DNA of 64,000 nt. Source: Atherinomorus stipes (taxonomy: Eukaryota; Chordata; Actinopteri; Atheriniformes; Atherinidae). Of the stretch, positions 11,333-26,049 are shown in pieces (the stretch's first letter is position 1; every line of letters starts with the position of its first letter). The DNA lies in the NCBI GenBank assembly GCA_023101725.1, contig JALJCO010012611.1:1-64000 (forward strand), in the 5' to 3' direction. The notes under the pieces were generated by a model that had not been told where the DNA came from, ran no database searches, and saw nothing but the letters and a program-made list of their open reading frames with translations. Made by a program: the position numbers and the translations under genes.

Positions 11333-14300
11333 TTAAATAAATACTCCAGGATACTGGGAACAATGAATAAAAACCAGGATACTGGGAACCATGAATAAAT
11401 ACTCCAGGATACTGGGAACAATGAATAAAAACCAGGATACTGGGAACCATAGAATAAAAACTCCAGGATACTGGGAACAATGAATAAAAACCAGGATACT
11501 GGGAACCATGAATAAAAACTCCAGGATGCTGGCAACTATGAATAAAAACTCCGAAATACTGGGAACTATAAAAAAAAAAAAAAAACAGGATACTGGGAAC
11601 CATGAATAAAAACCAGGATACTGGGAACCATGAATGAAGACTCCAGGATGCTGGGAACCATGAATAAATACTCCAGGATACTGGGGACCATGAGTAAAAC
11701 CTCCAGAACTGGAAACCATGATTAAAAACCAGGATACTGGGAATCATGAATAAAAACCTCCAGGATACTGGGAACCATGAATAAAAACCAGGATACTGGG
11801 AACCATGAATAAAAACTCCAGGATACTGGGAACCATAAAAAAAAAAAAAACTCCAGGATTTTTCGAAACCATGAACAATAGCTCCAGGATTTCTGGGAAC
11901 CATGAATAAATACTCCAGAATACTGGGAACCATGAATAAATACTCCAGAATACTGGGAACCATGATTAAAACCTCCAGGATGCTGGGAGCCATGAATAGA
12001 AACCTTCAGGATACTGGGAACCATGAGTAAAAACTCCAGGAGTTCTGGGAACCATGAATAAAAACTCCAGGATACTGGGAACCATGAGTAAAAACTCCAG
12101 GATACTGGACACCATGAATAAATACTCCAATATACTGGGAACCATGAATAAATACTCCAGGATACTGGAGATCATGAATAAATACTCAAGGATACTGGGA
12201 ACCATTAATAAAGACTCCAGGATTCTGGGAACCATGAATAAAAACCTCCAGGATACTGGGAACCATAAATGAAAACTCCAAGATACTGGGAACCATGAGT
12301 AAAAACTCCAGGATACTGGACACCATGAATAAATACTCCAATATACTGGGAACCATGAATAAATACTCCAGGATACTGGAGATCATGAATAAATACTCAA
12401 GGATACTGGGAACCATTAATAAAGACTCCAGGATTCTGGGAACCATGAATAAAAACCTCCAGGATACTGGGAACCATAAATGAAAACTCCAGGATACTGG
12501 GAACCATGAATAGAAACCTTCAGGATACTGGGAACCATGAGTAAAAACTCCAGGATACTGGGAACCATGAATAAAAAATCCAGGATGCTGGGAACCATAA
12601 GTAAATACTCTAGGATTCTGGAAACCATGAATAAAAACTCCAGGATACTGGGAACCATGAATAAAATCCTCCAGGATACTGGGAACCATGAATAAAAACT
12701 CCAGGATACTGGGAACCATGAATAAAAACTCCAGGATACTGGGAACCATGAATAAAATCCTCCAGGATACTGGGAACCATGAATAAAAACTCCAGGATAC
12801 TGGGAACCATGAATAAAAACTCCAGGATACTGGGAACCATAAGGTAAAACTTATGGATTCTGGGAACCATGAATAAAAACTCCAGGATACTGGGAACCAT
12901 GAATAAAAAATCCAGGATTCTGGGAACCATGAATAAATACTCTAGGATTCTCAAAACCATGAATAAAAACCTCCAGGATACTAGGAACCATGAATAAAAA
13001 CTCCAGGATACTGGGAACCATGAATAAAATCCTCCAGGATACAGGGAACCATGAATAAATATCCCAGGATACTGGGAACCATTAGTAAAAACTCCAGGAT
13101 TTCTGGGAACCATGAATAAAAACCAGGATACTGGGAACCATGAATAAAAACTCCAGGATACTGGGAACCATAAAAAAAAACTCCAGGATTTTTCGAAACC
13201 ATGAACAATAGCTCCAGGATTTCTGGGAACCATGAATAAATACTCCAGAATACTGGGAACCATGATTAAAACCTCCAGGATGCTGGGAGCCATGAATAGA
13301 AACCTTCAGGATACTGGGAACCATGAGTAAAAACTCCAGGAGTTCTGGGAACCATGAATAAAAACTCCAGGATACTGGGAACCATGAGTAAAAACTCCAG
13401 GATACTGGACACCATGAATAAATACTCCAATATACTGGGAACCATGAATAAATACTCCAGGATACTGGAGATCATGAATAAATACTCAAGGATACTGGGA
13501 ACCATTAATAAAGACTCCAGGATTCTGGGAACCATGAATAAAAACCTCCAGGATACTGGGAACCATAAATGAAAACTCCAGGATACTGGGAACCATGAGT
13601 AAAAACTCCAGGATACTGGACACCATGAATAAATACTCCAATATACTGGGAACCATGAAAAAATACTCCAGGATACTGGAGATCATGAATAAATACTCAA
13701 GGATACTGGGAACCATTAATAAAGACTCCAGGATTCTGGGAACCATGAATAAAAACCTCCAGGATACTGGGAACCATAAATGAAAACTCCAGGATACTGG
13801 GAACCATGAATAGAAACCTTCAGGATACTGGGAACCATGAGTAAAAACTCCAGGATACTGGGAACCATGAATAAAAAATCCAGGATGCTGGGAACCATAA
13901 GTAAATACTCTAGGATTCTGGAAACCATGAATAAAAACTCCAGGATACTGGGAACCATGAATAAAATCCTCCAGGATACTGGGAACCATGAATAAAAACT
14001 CCAGGATACTGGGAACCATGAATAAAAACTCCAGGATACTGGGAACCATGAATAAAATCCTCCAGGATACTGGGAACCATGAATAAAAACTCCAGGATAC
14101 TGGGAACCATGAATAAAAACTCCAGGATACTGGGAACCATAAGGTAAAACTTATGGATTCTGGGAACCATGAATAAAAACTCCAGGATACTGGGAACCAT
14201 GAATAAAAAATCCAGGATTCTGGGAACCATGAATAAATACTCTAGGATTCTCAAAACCATGAATAAAAACCTCCAGGATACTAGGAACCATGAATAAAAA

Positions 14301-17300
14301 CTCCAGGATACTGGGAACCATGAATAAAATCCTCCAGGATACAGGGAACCATGAATAAATATCCCAGGATACTGGGAACCATTAGTAAAAACTCCAGGAT
14401 TTCTGGGAACCATGAATAAAAACCTCCAGGATACTGAGATCCATAAATTAAAACTTCAGAGAACTGGGAACCATGAATAAAAACTCAAGAATACTGGTAA
14501 CCATGAATAAAAAATCCAGGATACTGGGAACCATGAACAAAAACTCCAGGATTTCTGGGAACCACAAATAAAAACCTCCGGGATACTGGGAACCATGAAT
14601 AAAAACTCCGGGATTCTGGGAACCATGATTAAATACTCCAGGATACTGGGAACCATGAATAAAAACCTCCAGGATACTGGGAACCATGAATAAAAACTCC
14701 AGAATACTGGGAACTATGAATAAATACCCCAGGATACAGGAAACCATGAATAAAATCTCCAGGATACTGGAAACCATGAATTAAAACTCCAGGATAGTGG
14801 GAACCATGAATAAAAGCTCCAAGATTTCTGGGAACCATGAATAAATACTCCAGGATACTGGGAACCATGAATAAAAGCTCCAAGATTTCTGGGAACCATG
14901 AATAAATACTCCAGGATACTGGGAACCATGAATAAAAACCTCCAGGATACTGGGAACCATGAATAAAAACTACAGAATACTGGGAACTATGAATAAATAC
15001 CCCAGGATACAGGAAACCATGAATTAAAACTCCAGGATAGTGGGAACCAGAAATAAAAACTCCAAGATGTTGGGAACCATGAATAAAAACTCCAGGATAC
15101 TGGGAACCATGAATAAAAGCTCCAAGATTTCTGGGAAACATGAATAAATACTCCAGGATTTTTCGAAACCATGAACAAAAACTCCAGGATTTCTGGGAAC
15201 CACAAATAAAAACTCCAGGATTCTGGGAACCATGAATAAAAACCTCCAGGATACTGGGAACCATAAATAAAAACTCCAGAATTCGGAACCATGAATAAAA
15301 AAATCCAGAATACTGGGAACCATGAATAAAAACTCCAGGATACTGGGAACCATGAATAAAAAAATTCAGGATACTGGGAACCATGAATAAATACCCCAGG
15401 ATACTGGGAACCATGAATAAAAAACTCCAGGATGCTCGGAACCATTATTAAAAACTCCAGGATACTAGAAACCAGGAATAAAAACTCCAGGATACTAGGA
15501 ACCATGAATAAAAACTCCAGGATTTCTCGGAACAATAAATAAAAACTCCAGGATACTGGCAACCATAAATAAATACTCCAGGATACTGGGAACCATGAAT
15601 TAAAACTCCATGATACTGGGAATCATGAATAAATACTACAGGATACTTGGAACCATGAATAAAAACTCCGGGATTCTTGAAACCATGAATAAAAACTCCA
15701 GGATGCTGGGAACCATAAATAAAACTTAAGGATACTGGGAACCATGAATAAATACTCCAGGATACTGGGAACCATGAATAAAATCCTCCAGGATACTAGG
15801 AACCATGAATAAAAACTCCAGGATGCTCAGAACCATGAATAAAAACTCCAGGATAGTGGTAACGAGAAATATAAACTCCAAGATGTTGGGAACCATGACT
15901 AAAAATCTCCAGGATACTAGAAACAATGAATAAAAACTCCAGGATTTCTCGGAACAATAAATAAAAACTCCAGGATACTGGCAACCATAAATAAATACTC
16001 CAGGATACTGGGAACCATGAATAAAAACTCCGGGATTCTTGAAACCATGAATAAAAACTCCAGGATGCTGGCAACCATAAATAAAATCCTCCAGGATACT
16101 AGGAACCATGAATAAATACCCCAGGATACTGGGAACCATGAATAAAAACTCTGGGATGCCCGGAACCATGAATAAATACCCCAGGATACTGGGAACCATG
16201 AATAAAAAACTCCAAGATGTTGGGATACATGAATAAAATCCTCCAGGATACTAGGAACCATGAATAAATACTCCAGGATACTGGGAACCATGAATAAAAA
16301 CTCCAGGATACTGGGAACCATAAGGTAAAACTTATGGATTCTGGGAACCATGAATAAAAACTCCAGGATACTGGGAACCATGAATAAAAAATCCAGGATT
16401 CTGGGAACCATGAATAAATACTCTAGGATTCTCAAAACCATGAATAAAAACCTCCAGGATACTAGGAACCATGAATAAAAACTCCAGGATACTGGGAACC
16501 ATGAATAAAATCCTCCAGGATACAGGGAACCATGAATAAATATCCCAGGATACTGGGAACCATTAGTAAAAACTCCAGGATTTCTGGGAACCATGAATAA
16601 AAACCTCCAGGATACTGAGATCCATAAATTAAAACTTCAGAGAACTGGGAACCATGAATAAAAACTCAAGAATACTGGTAACCATGAATAAAAAATCCAG
16701 GATACTGGGAACCATGAACAAAAACTCCAGGATTTCTGGGAACCACAAATAAAAACCTCCGGGATACTGGGAACCATGAATAAAAACTCCGGGATTCTGG
16801 GAACCATGATTAAATACTCCAGGATACTGGGAACCATGAATAAAAACCTCCAGGATACTGGGAACCATGAATAAAAACTCCAGAATACTGGGAACTATGA
16901 ATAAATACCCCAGGATACAGGAAACCATGAATAAAATCTCCAGGATACTGGAAACCATGAATTAAAACTCCAGGATAGTGGGAACCATGAATAAAAGCTC
17001 CAAGATTTCTGGGAACCATGAATAAATACTCCAGGATACTGGGAACCATGAATAAAAGCTCCAAGATTTCTGGGAACCATGAATAAATACTCCAGGATAC
17101 TGGGAACCATGAATAAAAACCTCCAGGATACTGGGAACCATGAATAAAAACTACAGAATACTGGGAACTATGAATAAATACCCCAGGATACAGGAAACCA
17201 TGAATTAAAACTCCAGGATAGTGGGAACCAGAAATAAAAACTCCAAGATGTTGGGAACCATGAATAAAAACTCCAGGATACTGGGAACCATGAATAAAAG

Positions 17301-20300
17301 CTCCAAGATTTCTGGGAAACATGAATAAATACTCCAGGATTTTTCGAAACCATGAACAAAAACTCCAGGATTTCTGGGAACCACAAATAAAAACTCCAGG
17401 ATTCTGGGAACCATGAATAAAACCTCCAGGATACTGGGAACCATAAATAAAAACTCCAGAATTCGGAACCATGAATAAAAAATCCAGAATACTGGGAACC
17501 ATGAATAAAAACTCCAGGATACTGGGAACCATGAATAAAAAATTCAGGATACTGGGAACCATGAATAAATACCCCAGGATACTGGGAACCATGAATAAAA
17601 AACTCCAGGATGCTCGGAACCATTATTAAAAACTCCAGGATACTAGAAACCAGGAATAAAAACTCCAGGATACTAGGAACCATGAATAAAAACTCCAGGA
17701 TTTCTCGGAACAATAAATAAAAACTCCAGGATACTGGCAACCATAAATAAATACTCCAGGATACTGGGAACCATGAATTAAAACTCCATGATACTGGGAA
17801 TCATGAATAAATACTACAGGATACTTGGAACCATGAATAAAAACTCCGGGATTCTTGAAACCATGAATAAAAACTCCAGGATGCTGGGAACCATAAATAA
17901 AACTTAAGGATACTGGGAACCATGAATAAATACTCCAGGATACTGGGAACCATGAATAAAATCCTCCAGGATACTAGGAACCATGAATAAAAACTCCAGG
18001 ATGCTCAGAACCATGAATAAAAACTCCAGGATAGTGGTAACGAGAAATATAAACTCCAAGATGTTGGGAACCATGACTAAAAATCTCCAGGATACTAGAA
18101 ACAATGAATAAAAACTCCAGGATTTCTCGGAACAATAAATAAAAACTCCAGGATACTGGCAACCATAAATAAATACTCCAGGATACTGGGAACCATGAAT
18201 AAAAACTCCGGGATTCTTGAAACCATGAATAAAAACTCCAGGATGCTGGCAACCATAAATAAAATCCTCCAGGATACTAGGAACCATGAATAAATACCCC
18301 AGGATACTGGGAACCATGAATAAAAACTCTGGGATGCCCGGAACCATGAATAAATACCCCAGGATACTGGGAACCATGAATAAAAACTCCAAGATGTTGG
18401 GATACATGAATAAAATCCTCCAGGATACTAGGAACCATGAATAAATACTCCAGGATACTGGGAACCATGAATAAAAACTCCAGGATACTGGCAACCATAA
18501 ATAAATACTCCAGGATACTGGGAACCATGAATAAAAACTCCGGGATTCTTGAAACCATGAATAAAAACTCCAGGATGCTGGCAACCATAAATAAAATCCT
18601 CCAGGATACTAGGAACCATGAATAAATACCCCAGGATACTGGGAACCATGAATAAAAACTCTGGGATGCCCGGAACCATGAATAAATACCCCAGGATACT
18701 GGGAACCATGAATAAAAACTCCAAGATGTTGGGATACATGAATAAAAACTCCAGGATACTAGGAACCATGAATAAATACTCCAGGATACTGGGAACCATG
18801 AATAAAATACTCCAGGATACTAGGAACCATGAATAAATACCCCGGGATACTGGGAACCATGAATAAAAACTCTGGGATGTTCGGAACCATGAATAAAAAC
18901 ACCAGGATACTGGGAACCAAGAATAAAAACTCCAGGATGCTGGCAACCATGAATAAAAACTCTGGGATGTTCGGAACCATGAATAAAAACACCAGGATAC
19001 TGGGAACCAAGAATAAAAACTCCAGGATGCTGGCAACCTTGAATAAAAACTCCAGGATAGTGGTAACGAGAAATATAAACTCCAAGATGTTGGGATACAT
19101 GAATAAAAACTCCAGGATACTGGGAACCATGAATAAAAACTCCGGGATTCTTGAAACCATGAATAAAAACTCCAGGATGCTGGGAACCATAAATAAAACT
19201 TAAGGATCCTGGGAACCATGAATAAATACTCCAGGATACTGGGAACCATTAATAAAATCCTCCAGGATACTAGGAACCATGAGTAAATACCCCAGGATAC
19301 TGGGAACCATGAATAAAAACCCTGGGATGCTCGGAACCATGAATAAATACCCCAGGATACTGGGAACCATGAATAAAAACTCCAGGATGCTGGCAACCAT
19401 GACTAAAAACACCAGGATACTGGAAACCAAGAATAAAAACTTCAGGATGCTGGCAACCATGAATAAAAACTCCAGGATAGTGGTAACGAGAAATATAAAC
19501 TCCAAGATTTTGGGAACCATGAATAAAAACACCAGGATACTGGAAACCAAGAATAAAAACTCCAGGATGTTGGGAACCATGAATAAAAACTCCAGGATAC
19601 TGGGAACCATGAATAAAAACTCCAGGATTTCTCGGAACCATAAATAAAAACTCCAGAATACTGGGAACCATGAATAAAAACTCCAGGATGCTGGGAACCA
19701 TGAATAAAAACACCAGGATACTGGGAACCAAGAATAAAAACTCCAGGATGTTGGGAACCATGAATAAAAACCTCCAGGATACTAGGAACCATGAATAAAA
19801 TTCTCCAGGATACTGGGAACCATGAATAAAAAACTCCAGGATGCTGGCAACCATGACTAAAAACACCAGGATACTGGAAACCAAGAATAAAAACTTCAGG
19901 ATGCTGGCAACCATGAATAAAAACTCCAGGATAGTGGTAACGAGAAATATAAACTCCAAGATTTTGGGAACCATGAATAAAAACACCAGGATACTGGAAA
20001 CCAAGAATAAAAACTCCAGGATGTTGGGAACCATGAATAAAAACTCCAGGATACTGGGAACCATGAATAAAAACTCCAGGATTTCTCGGAACCATAAATA
20101 AAAACTCCAGAATACTGGGAACCATGAATAAAAACTCCAGGATGCTGGGAACCATGAATAAAAACACCAGGATACTGGGAACCAAGAATAAAAACTCCAG
20201 GATGTTGGGAACCATGAATAAAAACCTCCAGGATACTAGGAACCATGAATAAAAATCTCCAGGATATTGGGAACCATGAATAAAAACTCCAGGATTTCTC

Positions 20301-20735
20301 GGAACCATAAATAAATACTCCAGAATACTGGGAACCATGAATAAAAACTCCAGGATACTGGAAACCATGAATAAAAACTCCAGGATGCTGGGAACCATGA
20401 ATAAAAACCCTCCAGGATACTGGAAACCATGAATAAAAACTCCAGGATCCTGGGAACCATGAATAAAAACCTCCAGGATACTGGAAACCATGAATAAAAA
20501 CTCCAGGATCCTGGGAACCATGAATAAAAACCTCCAGGATACTGGAAACCATGAATTAAAACTCCAGGATACTGGGAACCACGAATAAAAACTCCAGGAT
20601 CCTGGGAACCATGAATAAATACTCCAGGATCCTGGGAACCATGAATAAATACTCCAGGATACTGGGACCCATGTATAAAAACTCCACGATACTGGGACCT
20701 ATTAATAACAACTCCTGGATGGTGGGAACCATGAT
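11333..20735. repeat. Giant 30-bp minisatellite, about 310 units, with higher-order duplications
   Basis: The consensus unit is aataaaaactccaggatact followed by gggaaccatg, with some 29- and 31-bp length variants. Two large near-identical internal duplications are evident. One block is repeated with a 1300-bp offset (about 11.95-13.12 kb against 13.25-14.42 kb). Another is repeated with a 2181-bp offset (about 14.1-16.26 kb against 16.26-18.44 kb). A 454-bp offset is seen near 19.2-20.1 kb, and a 211-bp one within 12.05-12.48 kb. Long minus-strand frames (MVPSILEFLF repeats, up to about 360 residues) are translated repeat, not genes. Confidence 0.97.
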
Positions 20736-21320
20736 TCACATCCACCAACTACTCCCCCAGACTATTCAGCAACTCATCATCCTGATAAAGAACTTTGATT
20801 TACATCTGTAAAACTTTTTTTACTTCCTGTTTGCTTCCATTTTACCTGTTTTTTTTCCACCCCTCTTCCTCAATCTTACGAGTATCCAGAAGAACAAATA
20901 TCATCTGGTGTCCATGTGGCTGCGGTACAACCCCCACATAATCTTCTGCTTCCCAAGCACCCGTGGACAATCCATTCTTTCTCCCTCCACCCCCTCTGGA
21001 CCTCATCCCCATCCCAGCACCAAGAAGTGGGATCCGGTGTCAGTGCCCCAGAAAGACCCCTCTCTCTGAAACATGTTTTGGTGGTGGTGGTGGGGGAGGG
21101 TGGGGGGGCAGCACAGCTCCAAAGCTTCAGTTTCATTGTTGAGGAAAGTCACAGTAGCTGGTTCATGGTCTATCCAAGTTTAGAGAAAGAAACCAGCTGA
21201 CACATTCTTATGGGAGACTCTAAATAAAACCCTGTTTTAGGGAAAAGTCTACTTTATGTATAAAATGTAAACAAAACCAGAATTCAATGATTTCCGAATC
21301 TCATCAACATATGATTACCA
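20736..21320. other. Spacer between two arrays
   Basis: It includes a pyrimidine-rich stretch and a G-rich run at about 21078-21110. Frames of 86 and 94 residues on opposite strands overlap each other and have no recognisable domain. Confidence 0.35.
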
Positions 21321-21339
21321 GCAAAAAGTAGTAAAAGTA

Positions 21340-24065
21340 CTTCCCAGGGTTCCCAATGTTTACCAACATGTAGTACGTGTCTGTAAAAAGTAGTTCCAAG
21401 GTGATGTTTACCATTGTGTAGGGACACGTCTGTAAAAAGTAGTTCCACTCTGATGTTTACCATCGCGTAGGGACACGTTTGTAAAAAGTAGTTCCAGGGT
21501 GATGTTTACCATCGTGTAGGGACACGTTTGTAAAAAGTAGTTCCAGGGTGATGTTTACCATCGTGTAGGGACACGTTTGTAAAAAGTAGTTCCACTCTGA
21601 TGTTAACCATCGCGTAGGGACACATTTGTAAAAAGTAGTTCCAGGGTGATGTTTACCATCGTGTAGGCACACGTTTGTAAAAAGTAGTTCCACTGTGATG
21701 TTTACCATCGCGTAGGGACACGTTTGTAAAAAGTAGTTCCAGGGTGATGTTTACGATCCTGTAGGGACACGTTTGTAAAAAGTAGTTCCATGGTGATGTT
21801 TACCATCGTGTAGGGACACGTTTGTAAAAAGTAGTTCCATGGTGATGTTTACGATCCTGTAGGGACACGTTTGTAAAAAGTATTTCTGGGGTGATGTTTA
21901 CCATCGTGTAGGGACACGTTTGTAAAAAGTATTTCCTGGGTGATGTTTACCATCGTATAGTAACACGTCTGTAAAAAGTAGTTCCATGGTGATGTTTACC
22001 ATCGTGTAGGGACACGTCTGTAAAAAGTAGTTCCAGGGTGATGTTTACCATCGTGTAGGGACACGTTTATAAAAAGTAGTTCTGGGGTGATGTTTACCAT
22101 CGTGTAGGGATACGTCTGTAAAAAGTAGTTCCAGGGTGATGTTTACCATCGTGTAGTAACACATCTGTAAAAAGTAGTTCCATGGTGATGTTTACCATTG
22201 TGTAGGGACACGTTTGTAAAAAGTAGTTCCAGGGTGATGTTTACCATTGTGTAGGGACACGTTTGTAAAAAGTAGTTCCATGGTGATGTTTACCATCTTG
22301 TAGGGACACGTTTGTAAAAAGTAGTTCCAGGGTGATGTTTACCATCGTGTAGTAACACGTCTGTAAAAAGTAGTTCCAGGGTGATGTTTACCATCGTGTA
22401 GTAACACGTCTGTAAAAAGTAGTTCCATGGTGATGTTTACCATCGTGTAGTAACACGTCTGTAAAAAGTAGTTCCAGGGTGAAGTTTACCATCGTGTAGT
22501 AACACGTCTGTAAAAAGTAGTTCTATGGTGATGTTTACCATCGTGTAGTATCACGTCTGTAAAAAGTAGTTCCAAGGTGATGTTTACCATCATATAGTAA
22601 CACGTTTGTAAAAAGTAGTTCCAGGGTGATGTTTACCATCGTGTAGTTACACGTCTGTAAAAAGTATTTCCAGGGTGATGTTTACCATCGTGTAGTAACA
22701 CGTCTGTAAAAAGTAGTTCCATGGTGATGTTTACCATCATATAGTAACACGTCTGTAAAAAGTAGTTCCATGGTGATGTTTACCATCGTGTAAGGACACG
22801 TTTGTAAAAAGTAGTTCCAGGGTGATGTTTACCATCGTGTAGTAACACGTCTGTAAAAAGTAGTTCCAGGGTGATGTTTACCATCGTGTAGTAACACGTC
22901 TGTAAAAAGTAGTTCCATGGTGATGTTTACCATCGTGTAGTAACACGTCTGTAAAAAGTAGTTCCAGGGTGATGTTTACCATCGTGTAGTAACACGTCTG
23001 TAAAAAGTAGTTCCAGGGTGATGTTTACCATTGTGTAGTAACACGTCTGTAAAAAGTAGTTCCAGGGTGATGTTTACCATCATATAGTAACACGTCTGTA
23101 AAAAGTAGTTCCATGGTGATGTTTACCATCGTGTAGTAACACGTCTGTAAAAAGTAGTTCCATGGTGATGTTTACCATCGTGTAGTATCACGTCTGTAAA
23201 AAGTAGTTCCAGGGTGATGTTTACCATCGTGTAGTATCACGTCTGTAAAAAGAAGTTCCAGGGTGATGTTTACCATCGTGTAGTATCACGTCTGTAAAAA
23301 GTAGTTCCATGGTGATGTTTACCATCGTGTAGTATCACGTCTGTAAAAAGTAGTTCCAGGGTGATGTTTACCATGGTGTAGTATCACGTCTGTAAAAAGT
23401 AGTTCCAGGGTGATGTTTACCATCGTGTAGTATCACGTCTGTAAAAAGTAGTTCCATGGTGATGTTTACCATCGTGTAGTATCACGTCTGTAAAAAGTAG
23501 TTCCAGGGTGATGTTTACCATCGTGTAGTATCACGTCTGTAAAAAGAAGTTCCAGGGTGATGTTTACCACCGTATAGTAACACGTCTGTAAAAAGTAGTT
23601 CCACGCTGATGTTTACCATCGTGTCGGGACACGTTTGTAAAAAGTAGTTCCAGGCTGATGTTTACCATTGTGTAGGGACACGTTTGTAAAAAGTAGTTCC
23701 ACGCTGATGTTTACCATCGTGTAGTGACACGTTTGTAAAAAGTAGTTCCGGGGTGATGTTTACCATTGTGTAGGGACACGTTTGTAAAAAGTAGTTCCAC
23801 GCTGATGTTTACCATTGTGTAGGGACACGTTTGTAAAAAGTAGTTCCAGGCTGATGTTTACCATCGTGTAGTGACACGTTTGTAAAAAGTAGTTCCGGGG
23901 TGATGTTTACCATTGTGTAGTGACACGTTTGTAAAAAGTAGTTCCACGCTGATGTTTACCATCGTGTAGTGACACGTTTGTAAAAAGTAGTTCCGGGGTG
24001 ATGTTTACCATTGTGTAGGGACACGTTTGTAAAAAGTAGTTCCAGGGTGATGTTTACTATCGTGT
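21340..24065. repeat. 49-bp minisatellite, about 55 copies
   Basis: The unit is tagttccagggtgatgttta, then ccatcgtgtagtaacacgtc, then tgtaaaaag. Sub-families can be followed along the array: 'gggacacgttt' units at both ends, and 'taacacgtct' and then 'tatcacgtct' units in the middle. Each unit holds a TGTTTAC heptamer. Confidence 0.95.
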
Positions 24066-24186
24066 ACCATCCACCCTTCTTCTAACAACTGTCTGTAAAA
24101 GTCTTGGACGTGAGGAGACCAGTTTCTGGAGTTTTTGAAGAGGAATGTCTCCTCACATGTATTCTAACCTGAGAAAAACAGGTTAA

Positions 24187-24320
24187 AGGTGCCATGACAT
24201 CAAATGTCCCTTTTCTGGGGTTGGGGGGGGGGTCTAATTTGATCTGTTGTGCACTGATGAGGTCATGTGAATGTCCAGAGTGAGAATCAAAGTTCCAGTT
24301 TATGGTCTGTCAGCTTTGTC
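24187..24320. mobile_element. Left end of a second TTAA MITE copy
   Basis: After TTAA at 24183-24186 the sequence aggtgccatgacatcaaatg and the following 130 bp match 3359-3490 closely, including gatctgttgtgcactgatga. The 18-bp array is absent here and I cannot find the right end. Confidence 0.6.
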
Positions 24321-25408
24321 TCTCTGTTCAACAAACAAGACACTGAAGTGTATGCTGGTAGTTATCCTCAGGTTATTGTATTTTCCCTCCCTGAGGACTG
24401 TGGGTATGTTTCAGCTGTGTAATGCAGAAAGTGGTCCTCAGATTTCCGTCACATCAAGCTCAACAGTATCCGCCGCTTCTTAAAAATAGTCCTAAAGATG
24501 CGAGTTGACTCAGATCCAGCTGCAGCTGAAGGTGCTCCACCTTTCCAGATCAACTAGTTTCTCTGCTGAATATTGTCGCCTACATACAGCACACAGGAGT
24601 GACTGAAATAACCCAGCCTGCCCTCTCTGAGTGGTGCTAGATTTCTGCAACCTGCCAGAGAAAAAGGACGGGCCACTTGTCAGAACTGAGTTTTTCGGTC
24701 CCTAAGTGATGAAGAACAGCTTTGCAGGCTCACTAATGTACAGTAAATGTGATGGGTGGGTTGAATTGTTGAGTTATGCAAGGCTTTCAGGCCTCTGTAC
24801 TTGGGAATGTTGTGTAACAGATTTGTCGTACTCGCTTTTTTAATGTGGGCCCATCGATACTTCCACTGTCCCCGGTCCATTTCCATCCATGCCCTTTGAC
24901 TTCGCCTCGCAGTATTGGAGCGATTAATTCACCTCTTCAGTAACTGTGAGAGGTTTTTCTGTTGGAGCGTGGAGGGGAGGTGGTGTGGAGTTGTAGAGTA
25001 CACCGTTTTAGCAATGTATGTTTTAATCACTGCTGACTGTCACATTTTAGTGTCCAGAATAAAATAGATCCATTTATCTCAACACAATATCTTTTATTGA
25101 GAAAGCAGTGGATGTTTTTCACCTCTGAAATATTAGCTGTTGTTACTCCAGCTGTTTATATTTACTATGTGCTTTTTCATCATTTATGTTTGTGCTTGAA
25201 GTAGTCAAACCAAAACTGACTTAAATGCACTTATTCCACAGACTTCCGTCATACATCCATGGATAGATAACTAGCCTGTGGTTGTTGCTGTCTTTCCACC
25301 TTCCTGCTGTTCAGATGTCTAAAACAACTGGAAAATGTCAAACTGATCTTGATAGAATAGTGGTGGATATGACTTCAGTTTGACTTTAATTGATAACTAA
25401 TTAGAGCA
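24321..25408. other. Intergenic, no gene recognised
   Basis: Short frames at 24271-24483 and 24680-24886 lack any known motif. No tandem repeat is visible. Confidence 0.35.
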
Positions 25409-25840
25409 GGGGTGCCCAAACTTTTTGCCTCTAAGGGCCAACATTAAAAAGGGCTCGTGAGTTAAGGGCCAAACACAACAGTGTTAAGGTTGAAATTCTA
25501 ATCAATCTAAGTACAACAAGGTAAACTGCTGATTCTAACGAAGCGGATCTTTGCACATTAATATCTCTTAAAGTTACCGTGCACCTGGTTTACTGTACTG
25601 TGAATCTGTCATGCAGATGTGAGTCAGTAAAGTTATCTCTGAATCTCAACTTATAAAACTAAATCTTACATTATATTGAGGGAAGTATTAAGCCATATGA
25701 TAATAGAAAACCAATGTGAAATGCACCAAATTTGTAAATTTATTTTTAAGATTGTTTTATTTTTGAAGGACTTTAATCTTTCCAAGTTGATATTTTAGTG
25801 GTTCCTGTGGGTGTTACCAGGTAGATAAGCTTATTTACAT
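25409..25840. mobile_element. hAT-like element end (CAGGGGTGCCCAAACTTTTT)
   Basis: The sequence caggggtgcccaaacttttt followed by gcctctaagggccaacatta is the typical terminal sequence of a widespread vertebrate hAT family. I cannot identify the opposite end, so the length is approximate. Confidence 0.5.
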
Positions 25841-26049
25841 ACAGCGGGGGTGAAAAAATATTGAACATGTCAACATTTTTCTCAGAAATATATCTCTAGT
25901 AGAGATATTGACATGAAATTTTCACCGGATGTCGGCAACAACCCAAATAATGCACACGTACAAAGAAATCCTAACATTTATGTCCATAAATGAAGTTATG
26001 TGTAGCATAGTGAAATGACACAGGGAATAAGTATTGAATACACTTACTG

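Noticed and set aside
11254..20748. Dozens of minus-strand frames with MVPSILEFLF repeats
   Set aside because: They are frame translations of the 30-bp minisatellite, with variants ending at random stops.
21340..24065. CRISPR array
   Set aside because: The units are contiguous minisatellite repeats without unique spacers, and the DNA is clearly vertebrate.
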